From CAJBLF01 sp964463255 (GTDB taxonomy: Bacteria; Patescibacteriota; Gracilibacteria; Absconditabacterales; Absconditicoccaceae): a stretch of DNA of 24,678 nucleotides. The DNA lies in assembly GCA_964463255.1 (NCBI GenBank), contig CAYXBC010000037.1, forward strand, positions 1-24,678. Reading direction: 5' to 3'. The notes beneath the pieces are model-generated. The model saw only the letters and a list, made by a program, of their open reading frames with translations, did no database searches and was not told the DNA's origin. Shown in pieces: positions 8,654-17,439 of the stretch. Positions within the stretch are counted from its first letter, which is position 1. Every line of letters begins with the position of its first letter. Position numbers and translations under genes: made by a program.

Positions 8654-8757
8654 AAATCCTCCTTCGTTTCCTCCTTTACCCACATTCGTGGACAAGGCAA
8701 AGGAGGGCCTCAGTACAAAACATTTCCCTCTTTGCTAAAGAGGGGTAGGGGTGATTT
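8654..8757. repeat. Structured intergenic repeat-like element
   Basis: About 104 bp bounded by imperfect inverted ends (AAATCCTCC near 8654, GGGGTGATTT near 8748-8757). Inside are a stem CCTCCTTT/AAAGGAGG (8670-8677 and 8699-8706) with a nested CCAC/GTGG, and a second stem CCCTCTTT/AAAGAGGG (8726-8733 and 8737-8744). It fills the gap between the GNAT and glycosyltransferase genes and touches the GNAT stop codon. It resembles a MITE or REP-type mobile repeat; copies elsewhere in the genome would prove it. Confidence 0.55.
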
Positions 8758-9269
8758 TACTTGATATGTATCCGATATCTTTCTTTGATATCTCATTCGT
8801 GTTGGTATTCAGAATCCCATATTCCTCAATTTTTAATCATGGTTTTGGATGATCAGATATTGTTTTTGCCACAAGTGAGCAATACTTGATCCAATCAAAG
8901 ATCCTTGCATTTCTGTAATGCTAAGCTCAGTCATATTGTCGCATACCCCTTTCTTCTTTCACTTGGTCTGATACCATATCCGATATTTCCTCCATCGAAT
9001 CTCAGTTCGTCATTGAGTTCATGGCGGATATGCACCGCTCAAACAATTTTTTCGTCATCATCAATGATAAAATAGAGTGTTGAATGTCCTGTATGTTTTG
9101 GATTTTTCCCTTCTGTATTGTCTTTTGTCCTCTTGAGAAAATTCTCATAGTTTTCTCCTTCTTTGAGGTTAGTTGCTCAAGGAATGATTTTTTCTCCTCT
9201 ATCGGCAAATTCTTGTACCATCTCGAGATAGTCTTTTTCATGTTTCTTTTCTGGGAATTCTAGTTTCAT
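8757..9269 (-). CDS. GNAT family N-acetyltransferase
   Basis: 170 aa, ATG at 9267-9269, TAA at 8757-8759, containing seven UGA glycines, so it is broken under the standard code. The acetyl-CoA binding signature is GYGIRPSERRKGYAT-I-G, corresponding to the GNAT motif A (R-x-x-G-x-G/A). The C-terminal motif LLTCGKNNIGSSKTMIKNGG is typical of the amino- or small-molecule acetyltransferase branch, where an Asn followed by Ser/Ala and Gly close the fold. The substrate cannot be told from sequence. It starts 35 bp after trmD on the same strand, so they are probably co-transcribed. Confidence in family is high, in substrate nil. Confidence 0.9.
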
Positions 9270-9304
9270 GAGGTTTCATGATGTGGTAAATATGTTTTCT
9301 TACT

Positions 9305-9994
9305 TTATTTCTTTCTTATCGTCTTGGTCTTTTTGGCTCTCCGTTCATTAATTTTGGCATGGTGGCCACTGAGGAGGATCTTTGGGACTTTGATACCGAG
9401 AACGTCTTCTGGTTTGGTATACTGGGGATATTCCAGATTTTTCATCTCCTTATTGATGCTATAGCTTTCATCCTGTCGGCTCGCTTCTTCTTTGATAACT
9501 CACGGGATGAGTCTGCTTATCGCTTCGATCATGACCATAGCAGGAATCTCACCACCGAGTGTGATATATTGTCCGATAGAAATCTTTTGGAATTGTTTTG
9601 GATATTTTTTTTTCATATATTGCTCGAAACGATAGTCGATGCCTTCGTATCTCGTGCAGACGAAAATTAGATGTTTTGTGTCGCTGAGTGCATGAGCAGT
9701 CTTTTGGGTGAATGTCTCTTTTGAGGGTGATGGTAGTATAATTTTGAAATTTTCTTTTTTCAATTTTTTGATGATGGATTCTACTGCTTGTATCGCAGGA
9801 AGTGCTTTCATGAGTAATCCTGCTCCTCCTCCATAAATACTATCATCGACTGTTTGGTGTCTGTCCGGACAAAATGTCCTTGGATTAGTAAAAGAGAAGC
9901 TGAGAATTTTCTTTTCCTGAGCTTTTTTGATGAGTGAAGTTTCCATGAAACTTTTGAATATGTCTGGAAAAATGCTGACTATGTGGATATGCAT
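9305..9994 (-). CDS. trmD: tRNA (guanine-N1)-methyltransferase TrmD
   Basis: 229 aa, ATG at 9992-9994, TAA at 9305-9307. TrmD methylates G37 at N1 in tRNAs reading CUN, CCN and CGG codons, which prevents frameshifting. Visible features are the start MHIHIVSIFPDIFKSF, DDSIYGGGAGLLMK, the knot motifs LIFVCTRYEGIDYRF and SIGQYITLGGEIPAMV, RLIP with a UGA-encoded Gly (9500-9502), and SRQDESYS, which carries the catalytic Asp of the flexible linker. The usual GDY of the SAM loop is GQY and the usual CGRYEG is CTRYEG, mild departures. Length is near the family norm of about 240. The usual ribosomal-protein neighbours rpsP, rimM and rplS are absent. Confidence 0.95.
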
Positions 9995-10062
9995 ACTCTA
10001 TGAACAATTGATAAATACTCACTACGTTCGCGATAAAAATCGTTTGTTCTTGGATGATTGGT

Positions 10063-10485
10063 TTAGACACCTTTTGCGATGTATTGGACTAATCTTATGA
10101 TGGCATAGGAAGATGCGACTATGAGCAGTCAGATTAGTGATCCGATGATTCCTTTTTTGGCATTTGCTGGATCCTTTCCGGAACTTGCTGCGAAGATATA
10201 CATCAGCCCTGAGACAATGAGCGCTACCGTTACTATGGTTCCTATAAAGACGGTCGAGGATAATACTATATCTTGGACGAAGAGTCCTACGGATGTTACA
10301 TCACCTGCATTTCTCGATACGGTCTTGATGCCTAAGGTATCGTAGATACTGAGTTTGCATTGCCCGTTGACAAGTTTCGTTTGGTCGCAATCTATACCCA
10401 TAGGTGCGGGTGTCTGTGCGTATGTGAATGTGAGAGGGATATTCAATACCATTAGCAAGAGTGCTATATTTATCAAAAATTTCAT
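10063..10485 (-). CDS. VirB2/TrbC-like pilin (type IV secretion pilin family)
   Basis: 140 aa, ATG at 10483-10485, TAA at 10063-10065. It has an N-terminal signal peptide (MKFLINIALLLMVLNIPLTF, cleavage likely after TYA near residue 23), a short Cys-containing extracellular part, then two hydrophobic helices (about 74-98 and 114-134) separated by a short polar loop ASSGKDPANAKKG. This architecture is that of VirB2/TrbC pilins and of the pilin-like proteins common in Patescibacteria. One UGA Gly lies in the second helix. No other secretion gene is nearby. It is divergent from the DciA-like gene and 68 bp upstream of trmD. Confidence 0.7.
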
Positions 10486-10678
10486 TGGTATACTGATAGA
10501 CTAAAAATAGACTAATGATTGCCCAAAAACAGACAAATGCTGACTTTTGTCTAGGTATATCAATTCTGCTTGATTTTGCAAACATAACTACTAACGTGAA
10601 GCTATGGTACTGGACGGTCAATGTCTGCCTTCGGTAGCTCCACTTGATGTATGAAATCATTTATTTTCCTTCTGCTCC

Positions 10679-10957
10679 ATGAAATCACTCAAAGATTCTC
10701 TCAGAAAATCATTGGCACATAGGCATCAGTGAAGGGCTATGGTTGGTGCGCTTGCATTGAATGCAGTGAGATCGTATTTGGGCATCCCTACATTGGAATG
10801 ATATGTTAGCTTCAATGTCTTTTTTCTCAAGACTGATGATCAATTCCTCAAGATAGAGATTTTCAGACAAAAAAACCAGATCCTCAATGAAGTGAATCTG
10901 GCGTTGGAGAAAGTGGGGTATACTACTAAAATAGATGAGATACGTATCAAGACATAA
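10679..10957 (+). CDS. DciA/DUF721-like small protein
   Basis: 92 aa, ATG at 10679-10681, TAA at 10955-10957, with two UGA glycines, so standard-code callers miss it. The N-terminus MKSLKDSLRKSLAHRHQ and the C-terminal pattern, a beta strand (FLKIEIFRQKNQI), a helix (LNEVNLALEKVG) and a final IDEIRIKT, follow the DUF721 layout. DUF721 includes DciA, the replicative-helicase loader partner. The typical Trp of that family is missing and the resemblance is by pattern only. It ends 9 bp from the convergent stop of the 893-aa gene. Confidence 0.55.
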
Positions 10958-10966
10958 TATATCTTG

Positions 10967-13648
10967 TTAGAAACTATATAACCTCTGATTCATAGCTTTC
11001 ATCAGTTTACCCATGATGAATGGATTTTGGTATAATTCTTTTTGTGCTTGCTCTTTGGTCAGCATCATTCTTCCTGTACTCGGAAGCCTCTTTATGGTTC
11101 CATATTCGTGTTTGAACATCCTAGTGATGGATTTTGCTATAGGATTCTTGTTATTCGCTAATGATATATATCCTACTTCTCCTGCTTTATCTAAGAAATA
11201 GATTCTGTTTTTGACCGGGTCTTTTACTCAGAAATTAGTATTCGCTAATTTTACATTTTTGCGTAAATTACCAATCATACTTTGATAAACAGTTCCTGAA
11301 ATCGCACGTTCCATACCGTCGAATATACGTTTTCCGTCAATCCTCGTATTGAGTAATGTTCCTAGATTCTTCGAGGTGACTGGTTTCTTTAGTAAATCAC
11401 TGGTTATCGTGAAGGTATTTTTGCTGAAGCTTATCGAAATGTTTTTGTCGATTCATTCTATCTTGATATTTGGAAAATCGAAATTGAGTGTTCTATTTTT
11501 GCGTATGTTCATAAGTTTTTTGATTGGGCTATCGAACCGTCCGACAGGAAATTTTGCTCTTGAGAGACTGAAATATCCGAACAGCTTTTTGTCGGTCGCT
11601 TCCTTGTATTGGTCATGGACTTTTTCCATGGACTTATTGAATTGTCCAAGACAACCCTCCAATCATTCCCTAAGTTGATGCATATCGTTTTCTGCATCGA
11701 ATTTTTTTTCGGAGAATAGATTGTTTCTGCTTCTTTTGCCTGTTGTGTCATCTACGGTTTCCAATATGATATCATCATTTTTGTCTACAGAGATTGTATG
11801 GATAATATTTCCTACGGCATATTCTAGCGTCACGTTGTTTTTATTCGCCATTTTGATCATTGCTTTGATCATATTATATGCCATATGGATTCTCATTTTC
11901 CCGTAGGGAATTCCTGGTTGCTTAAGGATGGAATCTATTAGTGCTATATGATTTCCTGCTTTGAGTGGTATTTCTTCTCAATTATCCATCTTGATTTCCA
12001 TGGTGAGATTGTCTACGCTGCCTACCTTGAGTGTTGCATCATATCCTACGAATTCTACCTTATTTTTGTTTTCGTCGGTCACTAATTTCATTTGTTGCTT
12101 TCCTATCTCTTGTGTTTGATTAGTAAAGAACCTCATATAGCTTACGTCTTTCTTGCCCAATAGCCGAGGTCTGGTCAATGATGGTGATCGTCTTTTTTTG
12201 TTGGGTGCAATACTTGATGATAATGCTGCTTGTTCGGTAAAATCATCTCTTCCATGATCTTCTTGTTCTTGTCTATATTTTAATATTTCCTTGGTGATGA
12301 CATCATGTAGTTTCCTTGTGGCAGGGAGATATGGCGCTACTGTCCCTACTGGTTTGATTTCTGTACTTTCCATTTGTCTTTTCAATTCTTGGTCTACATA
12401 TGTTTTGAGGTGGTTTGGTATAGTCTTTTTGAGAAAATCGTTGAATTTTGATGTTGTCGAAATATCGTCAGCAGTAGGTTTTGTATTTGCGAAAAAATGT
12501 TCCTTGAAATTTTTATTGATCTGTATCTGATTTTTTACGAATGGCGAGACTTCCCTTCCTCCTGCTATCAGTTTTTTTATTCTCTCTCTTAGTACTTTTT
12601 TGTTTTCATCCGTCGCTGCATCGCCTATCGTTTCATCCAAAAGTTTATCCTCTACTTCCTTATAGGTGTTGTCGTAGAAATCCTGGATATACTCATTGAT
12701 TGGCTTTCCTCCCATATTGAAGATGTCGTAACGAGTTCTTTCTTGAGATCCATTTAAGGTTCCAGGCTTCGGACGCATAACTTTCAATGGTTTCATATTT
12801 ACTAGAGGAACTATTGGTGCTCATGCGAGATTAATGATTGCTCATATATTTATAGAAAATTGATATCATTGTGCTGGAATAAGTGGAAGCCCGGTTCTAC
12901 TATCTACAAGCGTTATCGCTGAAACATCAAGTGTCCCCGGAGCCTTTGGTGCAGCTGGAGGTGCTATATATGTCAGTCATGATATAATAACATTTTTTAC
13001 TGTACCATCTGTTAATATTATATCCAAGTTTATTGGTAATGCTAATCTACGTCCTTGATTATCAAAGAAACCGTATTCATTTGCGTCTTTCCCTGGTATC
13101 ATAAGGTCTGGATATACTGTCAAGGTATCTGAAGTCATATCGGGTATAGTTGCTGTAAGGTTGAACTCTCTGACTTTTTGTGCCATATCCTGGTATTCGA
13201 TTTGCCTTTGAGGACGATTTGCAGGAAGTAATAGTGTATCCAATCTAGCAATTAAATTAGTTATTTCTAATTGTCTAGTTGGTATTCTTGTCCATTCTAT
13301 TTCTTCTGCTGGACTTCTTCCTGGAGGAGCTGGAGGTACTGTCGGTGGTCCTTTTGCAGCAAGTGTGGCTAGAATTATAAGGTTATTTGCATGTTCATCA
13401 CTCAATAACTGTTTTTGATTGCGAAAATCTGTTTCTCTGGTAACGATATTTCACGCGACTTTTTCTACATTTGTGACAAAATTTTGATCTACAATAAAAT
13501 TATCTGGATTAAATGAATTCAACAAATTATTTCTGGTCACATTAACAACATTTCCAACGGTGGCAAGATTTGCAGCTGTTGAAATATTTGCCACATTTAA
13601 TGGTATATCTACATGTTGATTAAATTTGTCGGTATTTGTTTTTGTCAT
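10967..13648 (-). CDS. Large hypothetical protein, 893 aa
   Basis: One continuous code-25 frame from ATG at 13646-13648 (preceded by AGGA) to TAA at 10967-10969, broken by UGA glycines at 13451, 12977, 12866, 12842, 12821, 11978, 11663 and 11453, among others. No signal peptide or clear membrane span. The N-terminal 110 residues are Asn/Thr/Val-rich. Proline-rich linkers lie near residues 100-112 and 228-238, flanking a probable beta domain (about 150-225). A charged helical region follows (about 300-480), then a C-terminal half of alternating strands and helices with basic character. I recognise no family. It is the last of four co-oriented unknown genes and probably functions with them. Size and regular UGA use argue that it is real. 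Confidence 0.85.
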
Positions 13649-13674
13649 TTCTTATCCTAAATAGATAAATTTTT

Positions 13675-13959
13675 TTAGCCTTCCATTATCTCTTCACCGA
13701 CCATATCCGCTACGATATCGGTAAGCAGTCCTTGGTAATCAGGTATTTTTCTTTCGAGATATTCTTCAATCGCTACCAGATCTTTCTCGTTGTCTTCAAA
13801 AAACCTTTCATCTTCATCCGTCATGATGAATTCTGCTGATTCCATCACTTCATCTAGGATGGTATCGAAGACATCGTCCTTTTGGATCTCAGGATTGACC
13901 TCTTTGAGCTCTTTGTACACGTATTCAGTAGCTTGTTGCATGTTCTTAATCTTTTCCAT
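13675..13959 (-). CDS. Small acidic protein, paralogue of the next gene
   Basis: 94 aa, ATG at 13957-13959, TAA at 13675-13677. It is very acidic and helical, with no UGA codons. Its C-terminal part (AIEEYLERKIPDYQGLLTDI) lines up with AVEGYLFHKLPNYMTLLEET in the neighbouring 13985-14302 gene, and the overall length and helix spacing agree, so the two appear to be tandem paralogues. No known family. It starts 25 bp downstream of that gene and ends 26 bp before the 893-aa gene. Confidence 0.75.
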   Translation of the reverse strand: MEKIKNMQQATEYVYKELKEVNPEIQKDDVFDTILDEVMESAEFIMTDEDERFFEDNEKDLVAIEEYLERKIPDYQGLLTDIVADMVGEEIMEG

Positions 13960-13984
13960 TGTTTGCTATTACATGATAAAATAA

Positions 13985-14302
13985 TTAGTACGATAAGTAT
14001 TCTCATAGGAATTCTGCTGTAGTCTCTTCAAGGAGCGTCATATAATTGGGAAGCTTATGGAAGAGATATCCTTCCACTGCCTCAGGCGTTCCTAGATTTG
14101 CTTTTTCTATTTCTTCATCGCTTATTTCCTCACTTATTTTGTCGAGGAATTCGTTTTCGAGTCCTGTCTCTATGATTGCTTTTTCTGTCTCTTCTATTTC
14201 CTCTCCGGTCAGTTCTATTACTCTTCTGACTGCGAAGGTCTTGGCTTCTGATAATGATTGTAACATGGTAATCTCCATTGATGATATAAAACTATTGGGC
14301 AT
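13985..14302 (-). CDS. Small acidic protein, paralogue of the previous gene
   Basis: 105 aa, ATG at 14300-14302, TAA at 13985-13987, after a UGA Gly near the C-terminus. AGTAGGAG about 7 bases upstream supports this start, although an internal Met at 14276-14278 aligns better with the start of the paralogue. It is acidic and helical, with the shared GYL-x2-KLP-x-Y motif in the C-terminal half. It follows the coiled-coil gene by only 2 bp, so translational coupling is likely. Function unknown. Confidence 0.8.
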
Positions 14303-14304
14303 TA

Positions 14305-15018
14305 TTATACTCCTACTTGCTTTCTGATATCTTCCACATATCTCATTTTGGCGTCATGGACGTATTCTGCGATTGTCGTCTTGAGCACTTTTCTTGTAGC
14401 GTTGTCATCTTCATCAATTTGTAGTATTTCTTCCAGATTCTCTATATTTTCCTGCATATTCTCTGATTTTCGTTTTCGTGCTAGCGTTGTAAATCATCTT
14501 TTGATCATCTGTCTGGCCCCAAAAACCTTGAGTTTTGTAATGGACATAGCATAGATGAGGACGTTTTTGGGATAGTTATCAGTGTCATTCTTGAACTCTT
14601 CCATCTTGTTTCTTATGCTATCTAGTCTCATTCTTGCTGGTGAGAGCATTTCTTTCAATGAAGTCGACTGTTTCATTACGTCTTTCAACTGTTGCTGGAG
14701 CTCGTCTATTTTTTTTTGTTTATATGTGTCAGGTGTTTTTATCGATCCTCTGTATTTTTTAATATCTTCACTGAAAAAATCTCTTAGCTCGTCTCCTGTA
14801 GCATTCCCTGCTAGTACTTTTTCTTTGATCTTATTGTGTTTTTCTTCATATGTTTCGGCAAAAGAAAGGTTAGGTGTTTCTCTCCTTTCCAGCTCGGTTG
14901 TTATGTTCGTTGCCTCTTGCCATTTCTTTTGTCCTTGGGCTTCTGTCAATCTCCTTTCCAGCTCTTTGGTATTCATTCTGCTCAGGGGACTTGGTCATGA
15001 CATGGTATTGGTGACCAT
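14305..15018 (-). CDS. Coiled-coil-like hypothetical protein
   Basis: Up to 237 aa, TAA at 14305-14307. It is highly charged and almost entirely helical: ELERRLTEAQGQKKWQEA at the start, then KIDELQQQLKDVMKQ and further heptad-like stretches. Candidate starts in frame are ATG 15018, 15003 and 14976. The longest is listed; the part between 15018 and 14976 contains one UGA Gly, and no candidate has a clear Shine-Dalgarno sequence. First of the four-gene unknown block, starting just after the 71-bp repeats. A structural or scaffolding role is possible but not shown. Confidence 0.75.
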
Positions 15019-15078
15019 AGTGAACTTTTAACGGGTAAAAATTTCTCTTCTTAAGTATATTGAGAAATGTTATTTTTG

Positions 15079-15292
15079 TCAAATATTCGACAATCGAATA
15101 TTTCATCCATTCTTCAATGGAAAACTAAGATTTTTCCAAGGAGAATATATCAAATATTCGACAATCGAATATTCCATCCATTCTTCAATGGAAAACTAAG
15201 TTTTTTCCAAGGAGAATATATCAAATATTCGACAATCGAATATTCCATCCATTCTTCACTGGAAAACTAAGATTTTTCTCTATGAAAATATA
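15079..15292. repeat. Three tandem 71-bp repeats with nested inverted repeats
   Basis: Units start at 15079, 15150 and 15221, each beginning TCAAATATTCGACAATCG, period 71 bp (the last carries one extra base), with only a few substitutions, mostly at the edge of unit 3. Each unit contains a perfect 9-bp inverted repeat AATATTCGA-CAA-TCGAATATT, then CCATT-CTTC-AATGG, then TGGAAAA...TTTTTCCA. It sits between the uvrC terminator and the coiled-coil gene start, in the position of a leader or promoter region of the four-gene block. Confidence 0.9.
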
Positions 15293-15294
15293 TC

Positions 15295-15329
15295 AAAAAA
15301 ATGGGCACTTTTTTGTGTCCATTTTTGTT
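15295..15329 (-). terminator. Intrinsic terminator after uvrC
   Basis: AAAATGGGCAC (15298-15308) pairs with GTGTCCATTTT (15315-15325) with one mismatch. On the minus strand the stem is followed by a run of seven U. It lies about 15 bp past the uvrC stop. Confidence 0.75.
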
Positions 15330-15341
15330 ATCTTATCTTAT

Positions 15342-16958
15342 TTATTTCCATTCCTGGCTCATCTGTTTTTTCCTATAAGAATTGGCGAATCTATGTGCCT
15401 CGTCTCTAGCTTTTAGAAATATTTTGTCTGCTTGGTCGTAGACCATAGCTATTTCGTTGATTTTGAGTTTGTCGTCCAAGGTGTAGATTTTCTCTCAAAT
15501 CTGGCCTTTCTGAGAAGATGTTCAGATAGAAGATTTTTTTCTTGCTTCTCATTTCCCCAAAGACACGATATCAATCTGAGCGACTATTTTTTTTCGTTTT
15601 TGATCTTTGCAGAGTTTTTTGACTACGCCCAACTGTCCTTTCCCTCCATCAATAATTAATAGATTTGGTAATTCTCATCAGCTATTTTCTCTACGTTCCA
15701 GGAGTTCTTGGAGTGCCTCATAATCATCTGATTTTTTGGCTTTGATCTTGTATCTGCGATATCATTTCTTGTAGGGGAGTCCTGCCATCAAACACGAAAG
15801 TCAGCCACTGGTCCATCATCCGCTCAGATGCGAGATATCGATACATTCGATTCTATATGGGATATGTTTTAGTCCGTATCTGGTCTGCAGCGTTGTGAAC
15901 ATATCATTGATCATTGTACTCTCTTCTTGGAGCGATTGGGAAATAATATAGGAATCCAGAAAGCTCTCTGCGAGTTTTCGCAGTTCATTGGCAACGGTTT
16001 TTCCTAGTTTTGTCAGACTTTTGCTCGTGATTTGGACTCCCTGGTCATATTTTTCCTTGTTTGCTTCACCGAAGGTCCTTTGGATAGCTAAGGTTAGACT
16101 ATCTTCGTCTAGGTCACTTTGTTGTTCTTTGCTCGTGATTACGTCACTGAGCTTCCCTTGGATAAATATCAGCACCGTGTAGATGAATTGAGTTCAGACG
16201 GTTTTTACTAACGATAGGTAGCCATCTTTCACTTCAGGCAATACTACATTTTGTCTTTCGACGAATCATTGCAAGGATTGGTAGATATCCCTGAGTTGAG
16301 CAGCCCGTTCGAAATGCTCATGAATGATAGCTTCCTGTATCTGATGATGTATCTCGTCTTCGATGGGTTTGATGTTCCCTTTGAAAAATGAGGTGATGAT
16401 ATGGATGATTTCCCTATATTCTTGAGGTTGTTCCAGGAGTGGGGCTTTGCATCGACCTCTACAGAGTCAGAAGTAATAGTCGGAACAGAGCTTCCCTTGT
16501 CTGAATTGGGTTGTTTTACAGCCTCTAAATTTGAGTATCTGTCTCAGATATTGGAGAAATTTCTTGAGTTGTATCGTGTTGTTCTTTGGTCCGATGTATA
16601 TCGATCCATCATTGATTTTTTTTCTGGTCATGAAGATCTGGGGAAATTTCTCTTTGGTGATTTTGATATATATGTAGCTATTATCGGCTTTGAGTAGGTT
16701 ATTGTATTCTGGTTGATGTTGTTTGATGAGGTTATCTTCCAAGTAAAGCGCCTCACTCTCGTTCTTGACCATGAGAAAGTCTACCTTATCGGCTTTTTCC
16801 AGCATTTCTTGTTTCCGGAGTGAGTTTGGCGAGAAATATTGGCTTAGTCTCTTTTGGAGGTTTTTCGCTTTTCCGATATATAAAATAGTGTCTTTCTTAT
16901 CTTTGAAGAGGTAGACTCAGGCATTGGTCGGTATTTTGGAGATATCAGTGGTAAACAT
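15342..16958 (-). CDS. uvrC: Excinuclease ABC subunit C, lacking the C-terminal HhH domain
   Basis: 538 aa, ATG at 16956-16958, TAA at 15342-15344. UvrC makes both incisions in nucleotide excision repair with UvrA and UvrB. Seen in order: the GIY-YIG nuclease (residues about 13-34, GVYLF then TILYIGKAKNL; first Gly is UGA), a Cys-rich patch (LCRGRC), the UVR UvrB-binding helix pair (about 209-230, HEHFERAAQLRDIYQSLQ), and the RNase H-like endonuclease (IECIDISHLSG, about 369-380, to LLIIDGGKGQL). The protein stops about 15 residues after DEAHRFA, so the tandem helix-hairpin-helix module of about 60 residues found in most UvrC is missing. Followed by a terminator. No uvrA or uvrB in the window. 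Confidence 0.95.
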
Positions 16959-16983
16959 AGTAAGGTTGTAAGGTAAGCGGGTA

Positions 16984-17026
16984 AAAATTCAAGTTTTCCT
17001 GGTGTGTCTTCTTTATCTTGAATTTT
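16984..17026. promoter_or_regulatory. 10-bp inverted repeat in the uvrC upstream region
   Basis: AAAATTCAAG (16984-16993) and CTTGAATTTT (17017-17026) are exact inverted copies 23 bp apart, in the 110-bp gap between divergent uvrC and the small membrane protein gene. It may be an operator or a 5' leader hairpin; AT-rich chance is possible. Confidence 0.4.
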
Positions 17027-17068
17027 ATAGGGAAATGATTATGTATATTCAAACAAATATATTGACAT

Positions 17069-17302
17069 ATGAAAATATTTTTTGATCGATGTATGGTGGG
17101 ATCCATGAAGGTTATGGTCTGGATAGGTATTCCAACATTGTTATTTATGGGTGCTTGGTTAATCTATGATGCATGGTTTGGAGTAATCACTGCAAGCTCA
17201 TTTCAAGCCTCTCTGTTTTTGACTGTTATGGGAATACTAATAATGTTTATCGGAGTTCTTGCTTTTGTTTTCCGTAAGAAAATCTGGAGCATCGACGAGT
17301 AA
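17069..17302 (+). CDS. Small membrane protein, 77 aa
   Basis: ATG at 17069-17071, TAA at 17300-17302. Two hydrophobic helices (about 13-36 and 43-67) are joined by a short loop (TASSFQAS); a basic patch FRKK follows the second helix, placing the C-terminus in the cytoplasm. All six or so glycines are GGN, none UGA. A terminator-like hairpin follows. No family recognised. Confidence 0.65.
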   Translation: MKIFFDRCMVGSMKVMVWIGIPTLLFMGAWLIYDAWFGVITASSFQASLFLTVMGILIMFIGVLAFVFRKKIWSIDE

Positions 17303-17322
17303 ATCATTTCTTTCATTCCATA

Positions 17323-17350
17323 AGCTGCGAGTATCCTCGTGGCTTTTTTT
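17323..17350 (+). terminator. Intrinsic terminator after the small membrane protein gene
   Basis: AGCTGCGAG (17323-17331) pairs with CTCGTGGCT (17336-17344) using two G-U pairs, followed by a run of seven T. Confidence 0.65.
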
Positions 17351-17383
17351 AAAATCCTCCACCACTTCATTTTAAACATAATC

Positions 17384-17406
17384 AAAAAACCCTGCTGGAA
17401 AGCAAG
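17384..17406 (-). terminator. Intrinsic terminator for the sigma-like regulator
   Basis: On the minus strand CTTGCT (17401-17406) pairs with AGCAGG (17391-17396) around loop TTCC, with one G-U pair, and a run of six U follows (17384-17389). It lies about 34 bp past the TAG at 17440. Confidence 0.6.
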
Positions 17407-17439
17407 ATCTTTTGATTGTATATAGAGTATAGTTTATGA

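Noticed and set aside
15067..15270. Plus-strand 67-aa ORF over the repeats
   Set aside because: It simply translates the tandem repeat; the repeated peptide is a by-product of the 71-bp period, and it lies over palindromic non-coding DNA.
15079..15292. CRISPR array
   Set aside because: The 71-bp units abut directly with no unique spacers, and no cas genes are nearby. It is a tandem repeat.
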